Positions 1 to 12,189 are shown, numbered from the stretch's first letter. The stretch: 64,000 nt of DNA from Rhineura floridana (GCF_030035675.1 NC_084481.1:233088927-233152926); one strand, 5' to 3'. Made by a program: numbers and translations. The notes: generated by a model from the sequence alone, not told the origin.

Positions 1-257
1 TAAGGCAGCATAAGGTGGAGAAACCTGCCAACTCGCCTCCCTCTGCAAGGTTTCTGTGGAAGAAAAGGGTGGTGTTTTCTTTCCTTTGAACTGGGGCTTT
101 TTGTGAGGCACTCGCCAGAGGAGGAAGGGGTAGTTGCCACTGGTGAGTGGCTGTACAGAACCGTGGGTACTCCTAGGAAGTGCTGTCTTTGGTTATGTGG
201 CCCTCTTGATGAATTGTAAGTGCATCTTTCAATCCCATCTCTCTCATCCCCCCACAG
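1..257 (+). other. PTGDR: PTGDR last intron, 3' end
   Basis: This is the 3' end of the intron before the last PTGDR exon. It ends in a pyrimidine-rich run (ctctcatccccccacag) with the acceptor AG at 256-257. No repeat is obvious in it. Confidence 0.7.
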
Positions 258-491
258 GTCCGTGCTTATGTTGGAGCCTTCTCCCCAGATTTCGACGAGA
301 AGGCAGACCTTACAGCCCTCCGCTTTTTTTCTGTGAACTCCATCGTGGACCCGTGGGTCTTCATCATTTTCCGGACGTCCCTCTTTCGCAGTTGCCTCCG
401 AGCGGTTTCTAGGAGGCTGAGTGCAAAGAGGGCTCCACACTCTCAGCTCTTGGAAATTTGGGGCCGGAAGGAATCTGGCCCACTACAGTGA
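258..491 (+). CDS. PTGDR: Prostaglandin D2 receptor DP1, last coding exon
   Basis: This exon encodes the last 77 residues of DP1, the Gs-coupled plasma-membrane receptor for PGD2 that raises cAMP. It opens in phase 0 right after an acceptor AG and starts V-R-A-Y-x-G-A-F, the end of TM6 and ECL3. TM7 follows with [15 protein letters not shown], carrying the arginine that binds the prostanoid carboxylate and the DPW motif typical of the family. A basic cytoplasmic tail of about 40 residues ends at TGA 489-491. The end of TM7 (FIIFR) resembles human DP1 more than EP2, and in human PTGDR likewise lies directly upstream of PTGER2. Exon 1 is left of the window. I infer DP1 from residue patterns and synteny; another prostanoid receptor is unlikely. 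Confidence 0.9.
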   Translation, partial: VRAYVGAFSPDFDEKADLTALRFFSVNSIVDPWVFIIFRTSLFRSCLRAVSRRLSAKRAPHSQLLEIWGRKESGPLQ

Positions 492-2180
492 GGCATTTCC
501 TTCCTCTGGTGAACTGGAGCAAGAGGTGACACAACTGGACTTTCCCCCCCTTATGTGAATTGTCACGTGCCAAGGGATGGGCCACAGTGTCTGCAAGTGA
601 GCTTTTTTCCTCATCGAAAGACAGGGCTGACTTATCTCCAGGATAGTGATCACATCACCATTCGTGGATTCTGTTCTTCTAAGACAGGATTTGGTGCCCA
701 TTGGAAATTTCAAGTAGCAGTAACCAAACAGAAGGTCATCTTCATGACCAACCTACTTGACCTGTGGAGCCTTTCACTGAAGCATTCAGGAACTGGCTCG
801 CACCAAACTTGCAAATAAATCCACCAAAGGTGCTGGCCCCCTTGCATTTTAACAAGCCGAGCTGCCTTGCAGGTATCAGTCACTTGTGGCACATCTGTGG
901 CCCAAAAGGTTAAAAAAGGAGTCAGCCCTCTTCCAGTTTGCAAAGGTTTTCCTGCCAGGTCACCTGGAGGCAATAGTTGCTCAGCACGGGTGACCAGGAA
1001 AGTGGCTGGTCTCATGCAAACGTCACATAGCAGAGTGGGGTCAGCTCGGACCCAGGGCCAAAGTGTGCTGCCTTGAAGGGCAAATTTCCCTAGTACAGGC
1101 ATTAGAAATGCTAGGAGTCCCCACCACAATTGTTCCAGGCGCAACAAATGTGCAGCTGTGGTTGGAGCTCCCATCTCAAAAAGAGACCATGGACCTGGAA
1201 AAGGTGCAGGAGAAGTGCAGAAGAAGGAACACAAAGTAATCAGGGACTAAAAGATATCCTTACCTTACTTCCCCGCCTGGTCCTCTTCCAGAGAGGGGAG
1301 CTGAATTGCCCTTTCAGTATTTTAATCACACAAAAAAACCCTTCCCTTGCTTTGTATATGAATGGTGCATAGGACGGTTAAAGAAATATCCGGCAAAGTC
1401 GTCCAGGATTTCCACTTGCACAACACAACTTCTTCTCCCTCTCCTCTCCCCACCTGCCCCCCATCCCTCCCCCCAATCTGCTCCTGGAGTCTGGGAGAAC
1501 CACCAGAGCAGATTTGGGTTGGGGAGAGGGAGGGGAAGTCCTGTAGTGCAAGCAGAAGTCCTTGCACCAATAGGACGACTCTGCTGGATGCCAACCATGG
1601 TTTTTACTGTTGCCTCACATTTAACCCCGAGCATTGCTGGGGAAAATGAGTCACGCGAGCATCAGTCAGGCTGGGACTGAAAAGGGACAAGGAAAACGAT
1701 CAAAAGGGTTGGAGCCCTTGAGGAAAAGCACAGGTTAGGGAATGTTGAGAAAAAGGATGAAAATAAAAACCCCAGACGTAACAACACTATTCTGTAAAGT
1801 TGGGGTGCATTCAGCCATGCATCATTTGAGGAGCAGGCCTTTCCTGGAAGTTCATTTTGTTCTGGTCTGGCCAAACATCCACCATTTTTTAAGCCTTGAG
1901 CGCAGGAGAAAACTGTTTGTCCTGTTTGCCGCTGAGGGGCTGGGGACAGCACTGATTGGTTGGCCCTTATGGCAATCACAAAGGCACTTCCCCCATCCTC
2001 CCCGGAGCAGTTTTTCACGTACAGAAAACCGTTTGGTTTGTTTTAGCTGCTGGACAAATGTTTACTCTGATACATTCGCAAGGTGCTTGATTTATATTTT
2101 TTAAAAGGCAGACAGACATCTAGAAGCGTAAGCGGGGAGGGGCTGAAGAGGAAATAAATGTTGGTTTTGGAGGAAAGTGT
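492..2180 (+). other. PTGDR: Probable PTGDR 3'UTR
   Basis: This stretch follows the PTGDR stop codon and has no recognisable repeat. AATAAA hexamers lie at 814-819, 1762-1767 and 2153-2158. The last is followed at once by a GT-rich run (2161-2190), which makes it the best-looking cleavage site. The first could give a short isoform. Repeats begin just after this point, as expected for a 3'UTR end. Confidence 0.5.
2153..2158 (+). terminator. Polyadenylation signal candidate, PTGDR
   Basis: An AATAAA is followed within 10 bases by a TTGGTTTTGG and GTGTGTGTGTG downstream element. Confidence 0.5.
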
Positions 2181-2218
2181 GTGTGTGTCATTTGAAGAGC
2201 AAAATCAGGAAGAATAGC

Positions 2219-2402
2219 TTCTCAGAGGCAGTATTGCTTCTGAATACCAGTCGCTGGGAGGAATCACAAGTGGTGAGAGGTGCTCTGCTCTCGGGTCCTG
2301 CTTGCGGGCTTCCCAATGGGGCATCTGGTTGGCCACTGTGAGGACAGGATGCTGGACTAGATGGGCCACTGGCCTGATCCAGCAGCCAGGCTCTTCCTGC
2401 GT
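2219..2402 (+). mobile_element. CR1 LINE 3' end
   Basis: A CR1 3' fragment, recognised from the shared block reading ctggactagatgggccac and the tail ggctcttcctgcg. It is the same family as the full-length copy at 56.0-60.3 kb. Confidence 0.85.
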
Positions 2403-2667
2403 ACCCAGGAGCACAGGGGGAGGGGATGCACTGAGCCCTGTTGCCAAAACATCGGCATGCACTTTTAGAGTAGGTGTGAAGTTCTGGTTGCTCCAACGCA
2501 TCCCAGATACAGTAGAGTCACAGAGATCCTGAACAGGGCCACTCAAGAGGAGCATCTTCCTCTGAAGGAAGGGTTCAGTGGTTTTGATTCTCTTTTTTTT
2601 AAAAGGAAGACTAAGTGCCGAGGAAGGACAAGCATTATGGCACAACATACGGAGTAAAAATGTTCTT

Positions 2668-2768
2668 TTTCTCTCATCATGTCAGAACTGAGGGACATCC
2701 CATGGATGTAGGTTTGGTACAGACTAAAAGGATGCGTTTCTTTACGCAATGCAAAGTCACCACTTTAA
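2668..2768 (+). mobile_element. Diverged CR1 fragment
   Basis: This aligns by eye with the end of CR1 ORF2: 'gacagacaaaaggaagtacttcttta' in other copies appears here as a degraded cagactaaaaggatgcg. Confidence 0.4.
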
Positions 2769-2769
2769 A

Positions 2770-3086
2770 AAATGAGAGAGATCCAGGCGAAATGTTTCTG
2801 TCAGTGGCTATTAATTACAATCTGTATGAACAGACGCTCTCTCTATACCTCTGAATTTCCTAGGGACATCTGACTGGACATCTCTTATAAGTGCTGGGCT
2901 CATTGTTAATCTGATCAACCAGGGCTGTCCATACATTCTGACAGGGTCTTCCTTCACTGTTGATATTCTGTTGCTGACGCTTTGACACTGACTGGCCAGC
3001 TGGAAGGCTCATTGCCATCCTTTGCTAACTCTGCAACTCAGAAAAAAGGCAGGCAACACTGATGATAGCCAGTTTTGGCGCATTTT
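2770..3086. other. Intergenic, no feature recognised
   Basis: No coding exon or clear repeat is visible between the CR1 fragment and the Sauria SINE. Confidence 0.4.
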
Positions 3087-3097
3087 AAAGCATGCAT

Positions 3098-3288
3098 AGA
3101 GAGCCAGTGTGGTGTAGTGGTTAAGGTGTTGGACTACGACCTGGGAGACCAGGATTGGAATCCCCACATAGCCATGAAGCTCACTGGGTGACCTTGGGCC
3201 AGTCACTGCCTCTCAGCCTCATGAAAACCCTATTCATAGGGTCACCATAAGTCAGAATCGACTTGAAGGCAGTGCATTTACATTTTAC
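3098..3288 (+). mobile_element. Sauria SINE with 11-bp target-site duplication
   Basis: The head is tRNA-derived (gtggtgtagtggttaagg; B-box-like ggattggaatccc), the centre is CORE/MIR-like (tcactgggtgaccttgggcc) and the tail is Bov-B-like (gtcagaatcgacttgaaggc). The 11-bp direct repeat aaagcatgcat flanks it at 3087-3097 and 3289-3299. The tail implies mobilisation by Bov-B machinery. Confidence 0.9.
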
Positions 3289-3627
3289 AAAGCATGCATG
3301 TAAATTGGAGCCCAAGTAACATAAAGAGCACTGCCAAATTTCCTGTCTTATCCAGGAAATTTGTACCTGCATATCTTCTTTTAGGACATATATGCGTCTC
3401 AAGACACAGATGTGCAACATTTGGTTGCTGGCATTTTGCCACCGAGGAGTCAGAATGTTCATCACCTTTTAACAGCTGAGCCAACGACTGAGTTAAAGAA
3501 TCCGGCCACAGCTGATATTTAGCCACTTCGTTATACCGCTAAAAGCGTGAGCAACATCCTGAGTTTTGCCAAACGCCTGTTTTATCCAGGAAACAGACAT
3601 GCGTGCATCTCTTTGTTATCTCAAGGA

Positions 3628-3808
3628 AAGGCCGCAGCTCAGTGCTAGAGCATCTGCGTTGCATAGAGAAAGTTCCAGGTTCAGTCCTGGGCATCTCCAG
3701 GTAGGGCTGGGAGACAGCCCTTTCTGAAATCCGAGAGAGACACTGCCAGTCAGTGTTGACAATACTGAGTTAGTTGGACCAGTGGCCTGATTCAGTAGAA
3801 GGCATTGC
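3628..3808 (+). mobile_element. tRNA-derived SINE with CR1-like tail
   Basis: The head reads gccgcagctcagtgctagag and has a B box (ggttcagtcctgg). The tail (gttggaccagtggcctgatt) resembles the CR1 3' end, suggesting CR1 as partner LINE. Several other copies of this family are in the window. Confidence 0.75.
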
Positions 3809-4317
3809 CCTGGGCTTGCATGAATGTGGAAGACCTTTTACCGCTGATGTCTTTGAATGGTAATATAGGAAGCTATGCTGCCCCCTATAGGCATAGTGTA
3901 TAATAGTAACATCTGGCCCCAGGTGTGGAAGTAAGCAGTCAGGGGCAGCAGCTGGAACTGCTGCCGTTCTAGTATCCACCCACCTCAAAGGCACGGGGCT
4001 GACCCGAGAGACTGAAGGGAAAGCGGAGGGTCAGTGGCTCCTTGCTTCCCTTCCACCAAGAAGGAAGTGGTGGGATCCTGAGGTGGAAGAGTGGACTGGA
4101 CCACTTCAGACCACAGAGAAGATGCTGCGTTTGAAAGTTTCCCTGCGTTCGAGAAACACAAAAAAGCAACCAGCACTTGAAGGGGGGGAGAGAGGCTTCT
4201 AACCCAATCTGCTCCTTGATGCCCTACTGAGAGGTGTTTCCTTTTACTTCGTTTAGACACAGGAGAGCATTGAACAATAGGACACCCCCCATTCCGCAGT
4301 ATGAAGTGGAAAGGGCT
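3809..4317. other. Intergenic, no feature recognised
   Basis: I see no exon, RNA gene or known repeat here. Confidence 0.4.
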
Positions 4318-4537
4318 CAAGTTGCAGGAAGGCAGATTTCAGCTGAACATCAGCAGAAACTTCCTAACTGTTAGAACCAGTGGGCTTGGTGGGCTCTCCA
4401 ACACTGCAGGCATTCAAGAGGCTGCTGGATAGGCACCTGTCGGTATGCTTTAATTTGGATTCTTGCACTGAGCAGGGGGTTGGACTGGATGGCCTTATGA
4501 GTCCCTTCCAACTCTACAGTTCTATGAATGGTTTGTT
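4318..4537 (+). mobile_element. CR1 LINE 3' end, ATTCTATG-tailed subfamily
   Basis: This matches the end of ORF2 and the 3'UTR of the CR1 subfamily also seen at 41.9-42.6 kb (ggttggactggatggcctt, ending ttctatga). It differs from the TTATGTTC-tailed subfamily at 56 kb. Confidence 0.75.
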
Positions 4538-4617
4538 CCACCACCTTAGAACTCTGCCACCTCATTCCTACCTCATTCCGCTGTCAGTGTGCGTTTGTGG
4601 AGGGGCTCATTCTAAGC

Positions 4618-4752
4618 CAGGCAAAGGGAACCTTTGGCCCTCCAGACGTTGCTGAACTACAACTCCCATCACCTCTGACCATTGGCCATGCTTGCTGGGG
4701 CTGCTGGGAATTGTAGTTCAACATCTGGACGGTCAATGGTTCCTCACCCCTG
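4618..4752. mobile_element. hAT-type palindromic MITE (family A), complete
   Basis: The 135-bp element starts CAGGCAAAGGGAACC and ends GGTTCCTCACCCCTG. Its two halves are largely inverted copies (aactacaactcccatc / gggaattgtagtt). Flanks ttctaagc and ctctaagc match at 7 of 8 bases, as expected for an 8-bp hAT duplication. Family A recurs about a dozen times in the window. Confidence 0.8.
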
Positions 4753-5059
4753 CTCTAAGCAGCTGTCTTCCTCCTTCCCACACAGCATGAACAACTGCAA
4801 CACTACAGGGTTCCCGTACTGTTGGCAGGCGTGTAGAAGAGGGGATTCCCAGGGGAGTGACACCAAAGGGGAGTTCACCCCATTTAGGTCTCTCCTTTGG
4901 GGTTTGATGAAGGCAAGGGTATTCCCCTTAGGCAACTGATTGTGGATGGGCTTGTTCCTAAGTGAAAGATTGGAGGGGGGGCAGTTAACCTGGCTTCCAA
5001 GTGAGAGATGGAATGCTGGAAAACTCTGTCTGTGTTAAGAGCACGAAGCAGCCCATGAA

Positions 5060-5224
5060 TGCCTATCCAGTGTGATTGGTGGATATTTTGTGATTTTGCT
5101 ATTTTATATTGTTTTGATTGATTTTTTTTTTGTAATGTTTTCTTGTAACTTTCATTTGTATTGCGATGCTGATCATTGCTTTTGGGGCCTTTAGACCAAA
5201 ATGCAGCATATAAATAAATCCTAA
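5060..5224 (+). mobile_element. LINE 3' end, probably L2
   Basis: A T-rich stretch ending in agcatataaataaatcc resembles other L2 3' ends in the window. Confidence 0.35.
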
Positions 5225-6558
5225 CATGCTACAACAAGTGCAGGTTTTCTCAGGACCTCTGCATGACAAACCACGCCTGCTATCCCCCCCCCCCAACTCC
5301 TACAGGTATAGCAACCCTGTCATCTCCCTATTTGGCTCCCTCTGTCACCTTTTGTGTTTCCCCCTTTCAATGCATGACTGCTCAGCCAGTCACAGTCTAA
5401 AAGGCCAGGCAAAGTGATGGAGTCTGCTCAAGCACTTACCATGCTAGCAGTTCAGATATTCGTTGCAAGTGAGTCCCAGTTTGCATAGTAATTGTGTTTG
5501 TGAAATAAATTATTTAACCTGCACTGAGTTTTATGCCTAATTTTTGGAAAACATGTTATCAACCATGGGTGCTCTTTCCTGGTGCACCCAACACTGGAAA
5601 GGGCCCATTCAGCAGGACTGCATGCTTGCTATGATTTGGCAGGAGCCCTGGAATGTTGCAGAATGCTGTGCTTTTGGAAAGGAGTTCAGCTTCCTCAAAA
5701 TCTCTGCTTTCAAATAAAAAGAACCCAAGTTGCTAGCCCTTATGAGTGTAAGGGTGAAAGCAATGTTTGACACAATCTTAAGACAGAGACGTGGCTGGGT
5801 AAGATTCCCAGGGGGATCAATGTTTTGCTCCTTGCCTTTTCCTCACAACTAGCAAAAACGAGAATGAATTATGCAAAACAGTAAAATTATGTGAAGAAAT
5901 TATACACAATTGCAAGAATTCATACTGGTTGCAGAATTCAACGTTTCCTGATGCAGAATTTTGCCTATTTGTTTTAGCACACGCCTCACAACCTCTTCCA
6001 AGCAACTTCTCTACAGAAAGTTTTAAATGCTGACAAACACACATTTGGAACTGTGATGGGGGATCCACTTACGGAGCAATTTGGAGTGGAAAATAAGGCA
6101 GAGTGTCTGGAGCTCCGTGCACACCTGCTATTGTCACTTTAAAAAAAAATATGGAGGTTTTTAGCAGAAAGAACAACTACCCTAGACTGGAACAACAAAG
6201 CAATAAGTTGAACAGCTCAGTCACAATCGAGTAGACTTTGATTGCCCCTCTGGTGGGAACAGCTTTTCCTGTTTTAAAAAGGGCCATTGAAGTGACATAC
6301 ATCACATCATGTGCCATCCACTTTGGCCTTCAGCCCCACGGAAATCATTTAAGTGGTTTGTAAAGCACAGCTGGATTTTCTTCCCACTTTAAAATTAACA
6401 ATGCATTCCAGCAAAAACAAAGAGGAGCATGGAAAAACTCTCTCACTCTGCAAAAAAAAAAAAGCGAGCACGAAGAGTGGCAAAGCAAATAAGACTCTTG
6501 CATCTCACTCTACCTGGGCAGCGATCCAGAGGCTTAGACACACCCAGTGGCTGTTTAT
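5225..6558. other. Intergenic, no feature recognised
   Basis: AT-rich unique-looking DNA. The short open frames have no domain-like features. Confidence 0.4.
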
Positions 6559-6645
6559 GCACACTTTTAGGGGTGGGGCCCTCGTTCTCAAGCTGCAGAG
6601 CACATGCTTGCAGGCAGAGAGTCCAAGGTTCAATCCCCAACTCCT
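6559..6645 (+). mobile_element. Degraded tRNA-SINE (CR1-tailed family)
   Basis: The remnant keeps the tRNA-like B box aaggttcaatccccaac and the preceding cttgcaggcagagagtcc. The tail is not visible. Confidence 0.45.
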
Positions 6646-7127
6646 CTGCTCCAAAGCAACCGTGAGGAACCTCTTACCCTTGGTCTACCCATTTGGCCCA
6701 TGTCCATTTCAGCCAACCTGCGGCCACCTCTTGACACCTGAGAGAAACATTTTCAGGAGCCAACCAATTCCTGTGTCCAGGCTGAGGGCCCCAGCCACTC
6801 CCAAGGGTCCTCTGCCTAGATCTACAAGCTGGGGCTGGGTAGAGTGGAGCTCCAAGATCTGCAACAGTGTCAGATCGCAGAGCGTGATTTGCAGCTGCAA
6901 AACATGCCCCATAACTCAGTACTGATCGTGCTCCACCACCCTCCCAGACACCCACACACATGCACAGCCGGTGCGGGCTTCCGCATTTTCACATCACTGT
7001 GTGTACACACAGCATGTTGAAGTCACGATGCAGGAGGTGGGGGGGCTGCAGGGAGGTGCTGGTACCCAAGGGCCCCCCTGACCCGGTGCCAGCCCTGCTT
7101 GTGACTAATACATTTTGAACTTAAAAA

Positions 7128-7220
7128 AAAAAAGTAATCCGCCCTGAAGACTTTATGGTGAAGGGCAGGTTAAAAAAGCAAAGAAATAAAAATATTAAAT
7201 ATAACAATAATAAATTATAT
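7128..7220 (+). mobile_element. L2-like LINE 3' end
   Basis: The phrase taatccgccctgaagac, then aagggcaggtt and an A/T-rich simple tail, is the usual L2 3' terminus in this window. Confidence 0.45.
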
Positions 7221-7295
7221 AGGGCAGTCTTCCCCAACCTGGTGCCCTTCAGATATTGTTGGACTGTAACTCCCATGAACCCCAGCCAGGATTTG
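7221..7295. mobile_element. hAT MITE family A, partial
   Basis: The left half reads ccccaacctggtgcccttc and ggactgtaactcccatg. The right half is missing. Confidence 0.6.
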
Positions 7296-7583
7296 CAAGT
7301 GCTGATCGGCTGATTGCCTGGGCTTGTGAAGGGCCGTGTCTTTGCCTGTGGGGTTTGATTTCAAACTGACACAGGCAAAGGAAAGTGGATCACTTGATGT
7401 CATTACGATGCCAGGTGACTGGCAGGTGGGCAACCCCACCTGCCTGTCAAATCTGTCCCGTGGGGGAAGGATCCAGCTCAACTATCTCCTATAGCTATCT
7501 GCAGTCGCAGGCGCATGGATAAGGATGTCACTCAGCTGCAGCGCTGTGATTGCTGCTCCCTATACTGAGCTATATCATGGATC

Positions 7584-7650
<67 letters not shown>
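7584..7650. repeat. (AAT)n microsatellite
   Basis: About 22 uninterrupted ATA units abut the 3' tail of the minus-strand Bov-B fragment, so it probably grew from that element's tail. Confidence 0.95.
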
Positions 7651-7804
7651 TTATGTGCCTCCAAGTCGACTACGGCTTATGGTGACCCTATGAATCAGCA
7701 ACCTCCAAAAGCATCTGTCATGAACCACCCTGCTCAGATCTTGTAAGTTCAGGTCTGTGGCTTCCTTGATGGAATCACTCCATCTCTTGTTTGGCCTTCC
7801 TCTT
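7650..7804 (-). mobile_element. RTE/Bov-B LINE 3' end
   Basis: The reverse complement gives the Bov-B 3' end, including tatggtgaccctatgaatc read on the + strand and gttatgtgcctccaagtcg at the tail. Confidence 0.8.
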
Positions 7805-7866
7805 ATAATAATAATAATTTATTAAAATTCCTATCCCACCCTTCCTCCCAGAAGGAACCCAAAGAT
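7805..7866 (-). mobile_element. L2-like LINE 3' end fragment
   Basis: The + strand reads atcccacccttcctcccag, the reverse of the ggaggaagggtgggat motif typical of this LINE tail. Confidence 0.5.
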
Positions 7867-7904
7867 CTGACTCTGTACAAGGCAGATTCCTATGCCATCA
7901 GGAC

Positions 7905-8300
7905 CAGTAGCCATTGAGAGCTTTATCCTGTATGGATTTGTCTAATCTTCTTTTAAAGCTGTCCAAGTTGGTGGTCATCAATCACTGCCTCTTGTGGGAG
8001 CGAATTCCTCAGCTTAACTCTGTGGTGCGTGAAGAAGCACTTTCTTTTGTCAGTCCTGAATCTTCCAACATTCAGCTTCATTGGATGTCCCTGAGTGCTA
8101 ATGTGATGTGAGAGAGGGAGAAAAGCTTTCCTCTATCCGCTTTCTCCATGCCGTGCATAATTTTATACACTTCTGTCATGTCACCTCTGACTCACCTTTC
8201 CTCCAAACTAGAACATAAGGAGACCCTACTGGATCAAGGGAGTGGTCCATCGAGTCCAGCATCCTGTTCTCACAGTGGCCAGTCAGTTGTCCCAAATGTA
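7905..8300 (-). mobile_element. CR1 LINE, two joined minus-strand pieces
   Basis: 7905-8210 corresponds to the end of CR1 ORF2 (tcttcttttaaagctgtcc on the + strand). A second piece from about 8213 (gaacataaggagaccctac) is a CR1 3' end joined to it, so two insertions or a rearrangement are likely. Confidence 0.75.
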
Positions 8301-8917
8301 ACCTTTCCTCAAGGGGAGTTGCTTCTTCCCCCTGATCGTTTTCGTTTTCTTGGTTCCCCTTTTTTGGAAATGCATAAATGGCCATTCTATTCTAAACTGG
8401 TTTCTTCTTTTCGGGAGGTTCAAAACTCCAAAGCTGCTTCCCCCACCCTGACTGGGCACACAGTGTAGGTCATGCACGTAACAGGCTTGTGGTCATGATA
8501 GGTGATATGTTGCTGAGTCCCTTGTGTTACATTGCATTTGGTTATGGCTGTGACTAAACAGGAATTTTTTACAAGGAAGGGGCCTTTAGAATCTATTCTA
8601 AAGAATCATTGCAGGAAGGCTGATTGTTTTCCCAGAACTCAACAATTTGCCAGCTCCCCCTGAATAGCCCCCCCTCGCCCTTTGGAATAGAATGGGATCC
8701 TGTTCCTTTGTGTTTTGCTGTATTGCAAACTGGCCTGTGATAAGCCACAGGCCACTTCGTTGCATTTGTTTAATATTTTTGGAAAAGGCATAAAAATTTG
8801 ACATCCAGTGGAGGTAAGCACGTACTTATATGTATCCTGCTGAAGTCAGTAGGACATTAAAGGACAAAACTGTGCCTGGATTAGGTATTCTGCTAGATAT
8901 GGTTTATAACAGATGGT
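8301..8917. other. Intergenic, no feature recognised
   Basis: No exon or known repeat is recognised here. Confidence 0.35.
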
Positions 8918-8993
8918 ATTGGAGGCCGCTGATTCATAGGGTTGCCGTAAGTCGTAATCGACTTGAAGGCACATAATAACAACAACAGAGGTG
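8918..8993 (+). mobile_element. Bov-B or Sauria 3' tail
   Basis: Ends gtcgtaatcgacttgaaggc followed by acataataacaacaac, the shared Bov-B/Sauria tail. It is too short to tell LINE from SINE. Confidence 0.7.
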
Positions 8994-9529
8994 GCAGCAT
9001 TTGACCGAAAAGGGTACCTCTTCATCCAACTGCCTATTTTTGTTGTTGTTAAGCAATTCAAGTGTTTAAAACTGTTCGAGTGTTTAAAAGTATTTCCTAA
9101 TCATTCTCTCTGCCATCCTTACAACAGTCCTATAAGGTAGGTCACTATTCTCATGATACTGTTTCTGAATTATATACCCTATACACACATACGTGAATTA
9201 TATACATATATACAAGTAGATCAGAGCAGAAGTGGGGGTCAGCCACCTTTCTTTTATGGAGGGCGACAATCCCCCAATAGTGATCTATTGGGAGGCTGCA
9301 TGCAAATGGTGGCCGGAGCCAGACCTAATGATGAGCAGAGCCAGAGACTAAAATGTTGTTGATTAATGAGCCTGGAATAAAGACCACCTTGCTTCAATTT
9401 TCACCATGGCTACCTAAAATTAGAATTCTCAGTACTATGTAAGTCTACTTAGATGAAATCTCCACTGGGTTTGATGAGGTCATTCTCAAATGGTTACAGA
9501 AGATTTTTATTTCATTTTTAAGCAGTCAA

Positions 9530-9584
9530 AGTAGTAGTAATAGTAGTAGTAGTAGTAGTAGTAGCAGTAGTAGTAGTAGTAGTA
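9530..9584. repeat. (TAG)n microsatellite
   Basis: About 17 GTA/TAG units with two substitutions. Confidence 0.9.
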
Positions 9585-9667
9585 ACCCAGCCTTCTTCCC
9601 AAAGTAGCCCAGATCAGCAGACTAATATAGCTACAGTTCTGGAATGCAAGTGAAAGTAATTCCTTTC

Positions 9668-9739
9668 TGACTTTATTTATTTATTTGTTTGTTTGTTTAT
9701 TCTATCCTGCCCTTTAAATCCCTATAAATATATGAACGT

Positions 9740-9792
<53 letters not shown>

Positions 9793-11250
9793 CTTAAAAA
9801 GCAATTCCAAAACTACTGGGATAAGGTCTCTACTTAAAAGGCTTGTTGAAAGAGGAAGATCTTCAGTAGGAGCCGAAAAGATAACAGAGATGGTGCCTGT
9901 CTTAATATTTAAGGGAAGGGAATTCCACAGGGTAGGTGCCACCACACTAAAGGTCCGCTTCCTATGTTGTGTGGAATGGACCTCCTGATGAGATGGTATC
10001 TGCAGGAGGCCCTCACCTGCAGAGTGCAGTGATCGACTGGATATATAATGGGTAAGACGCTCTTTCAGGTATCCTGGTCCCAAGCTGTATAGGACTTTGT
10101 ACACCAAAACCAGCACCTTAAACTTGGCCCAGTAGCTAATGGGCAGCTAGTGGAATTCTTCCAGCAGCGTGTAACATGTTGGCGATGTCCCACGCCAGTG
10201 AGCAGTCACACCATCGCATTTTGCACCAGCTGCAGCTTCCGGAACAACCTCAAGGGCTGCCCCACATACACATAGAATGCATTACAGTAATCCAGCCTGG
10301 AAGTTATCAGTGCATGGACAACAGTGGTTAGGCTACCAGAAATGGCCCAGAAAATATGGAAAAGCTTCACCGGATGGCTACTTGACTATGCAATGGTGGC
10401 AGAGAAGTGGGCCTTTTTTGCCACCCTCACCGCCACACAGTAGGCACAGTTATGATGTTTTACTCATGCCCGATCAGCCTCACAGCACATCTTTCACCAC
10501 TTGCTCTCTAGCCATCATCCACCCTGTTTCATTCCCCTTAGCTCACTCGTGTACCAAGGTGCAAACAGGGCTCCACAATGCCAGACAGGGAGCTCAGGGG
10601 CAACCGTATTAAGAGCCAAACGTGTCTCATTGTTCCACATCGTGACAAGGGCTTCAACAGGGTCACCTGCTCTATCTACTGGGAACTCCCCCAGGGCATT
10701 CAGGAACCCAGTGCATTCCATTAGTCTCCGGGGGCAGAGTATCTTAATCTGCCTACCACCCCTGCAGGGGAGGATCAGAGCCATTAAGTCTAAACATCAC
10801 CAGGAAGTAGTCTGACCATGATAATGGGGTGACATCCACCCTCCTATCTCCAGACCACCCCTTCCTCCATCTGGAGCAATAACTAAGTCGAGGGTGTGCC
10901 CTGCCCTATGTGTCAGATCGGTCACAACTTGAGACAGCCCCATGGTCGTCATGGAGGCCATGAAGTCTCAAGCCAGAAAACTGGAGGCAGCCTCAGCGTG
11001 GACATTGAAATCACCCAGAACTATCCTTCTGGGCTCCTGCAATACCACAGCCAAGACAGCATCCACCAGCTCAGTCAAAGAAAGTGCTGGGCAGCAGGAT
11101 GGATGGTACACCAGCAGCAACCCTAGTTTACTATCTGCCTGGCCCGTCACCAGGCACAGGCCCTCACAGTCAGCTCCAGGACAGAGTGGTTTCCTGGTGA
11201 CAGAGATGGACGTTCCGTAGACCACAGCAACCACTCCTCCATCCCTTTAA
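9668..11250 (-). mobile_element. L2-like LINE, internally deleted
   Basis: Read on the minus strand, the right part encodes an endonuclease piece with the motif V-L-G-D-F-N-V-H, and the left part encodes the end of the reverse-transcriptase ORF (Y-K-V-L-Y-S-L-G-P-G-Y-L, then P-T-L-W-N-S-L-P). The central RT is missing. The 3' tail at about 9.67-9.74 kb carries an (AC)n expansion. Confidence 0.7.
9744..9791. repeat. (AC)n microsatellite
   Basis: 24 uninterrupted CA units, inside the 3' tail of the minus-strand L2. Confidence 0.95.
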
Positions 11251-12181
11251 TATGCTGTATACACACACACACACAAATACATTAATAGCAGAGGCCTACC
11301 AGTGTTCTTGGACAACTTGTTTCTCTCCAGCGCCTAAGGTATACTGCCTCTGAATAGGGAGGTTTCATTCTTCACTATTATGGCTAGGGCTGTAACAGAC
11401 TTCCACAAATTTGTCTAACCCTTTTCAAAGGCCATGTATATTTTGGACTTTCAGCCAACTGAAATTCCACACATTTCACAAGATAGCCTGTTGCATGTAT
11501 GAGAAATCAAGATTTTAATTCTGTTTTGTTGTCTCCATGGGCATCACTTTGCACTGATGTGGGATCCTACCCACCACCCTCTGCCGTCCAAGCAGCCATG
11601 GGATTCTGCTGCTTGGACTATGACTAACCAGAATAATTCAGAATAACTCTGCCATCTTGGCTGGCTCACTGTTCACCCCTGGCTTTGGCTCCTGCATGAA
11701 TCAATTTCAGTAGCGCCAGCCCCGCTGCTGTAAGTCAAAGTCTGTGAGGAGTAATCATTTCCTAGTGTGCTTTATTCTGGATTTTTTCCACATCTTAACT
11801 CTCCATACTTAAAATGGTCAGATCAGTCACATTCTCAAACGGCACCCTAGTGTGCTCGTGATGTAGTAAATCAATAAATAATCTCAGGTTTCCTGTGAGC
11901 TCAGGCCATGTCTGTGTGATTCACTCTCTCCTTATCTCCTTCCAATTAGCCTCCGCTGGAGGTGGGTAGTTCTGTCACTCTCTGCATTGGGTGTGTCTGG
12001 ATCATTCAGTGCACTGGTGCAAGAATTACTTGCATTTGGAGGAGGAAGAGGAAGTCTGTTGTGTCTCTGGCTGAGTCACCGGGTGCCTGCTTTTTTGATC
12101 AGAGGAAAAAAACAGCCCGGAGTGGGGCAGGCAAAGGGGATTTTCAGCAGGGAAATGGCATGGGAGTGTCTGTTTCCCCAA
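11251..12181. other. Intergenic, no feature recognised
   Basis: Mixed-composition DNA with a short (AC)n run at about 11262-11275. No exon or known repeat is recognised. Confidence 0.4.
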
Positions 12182-12189
12182 GTAAGGAA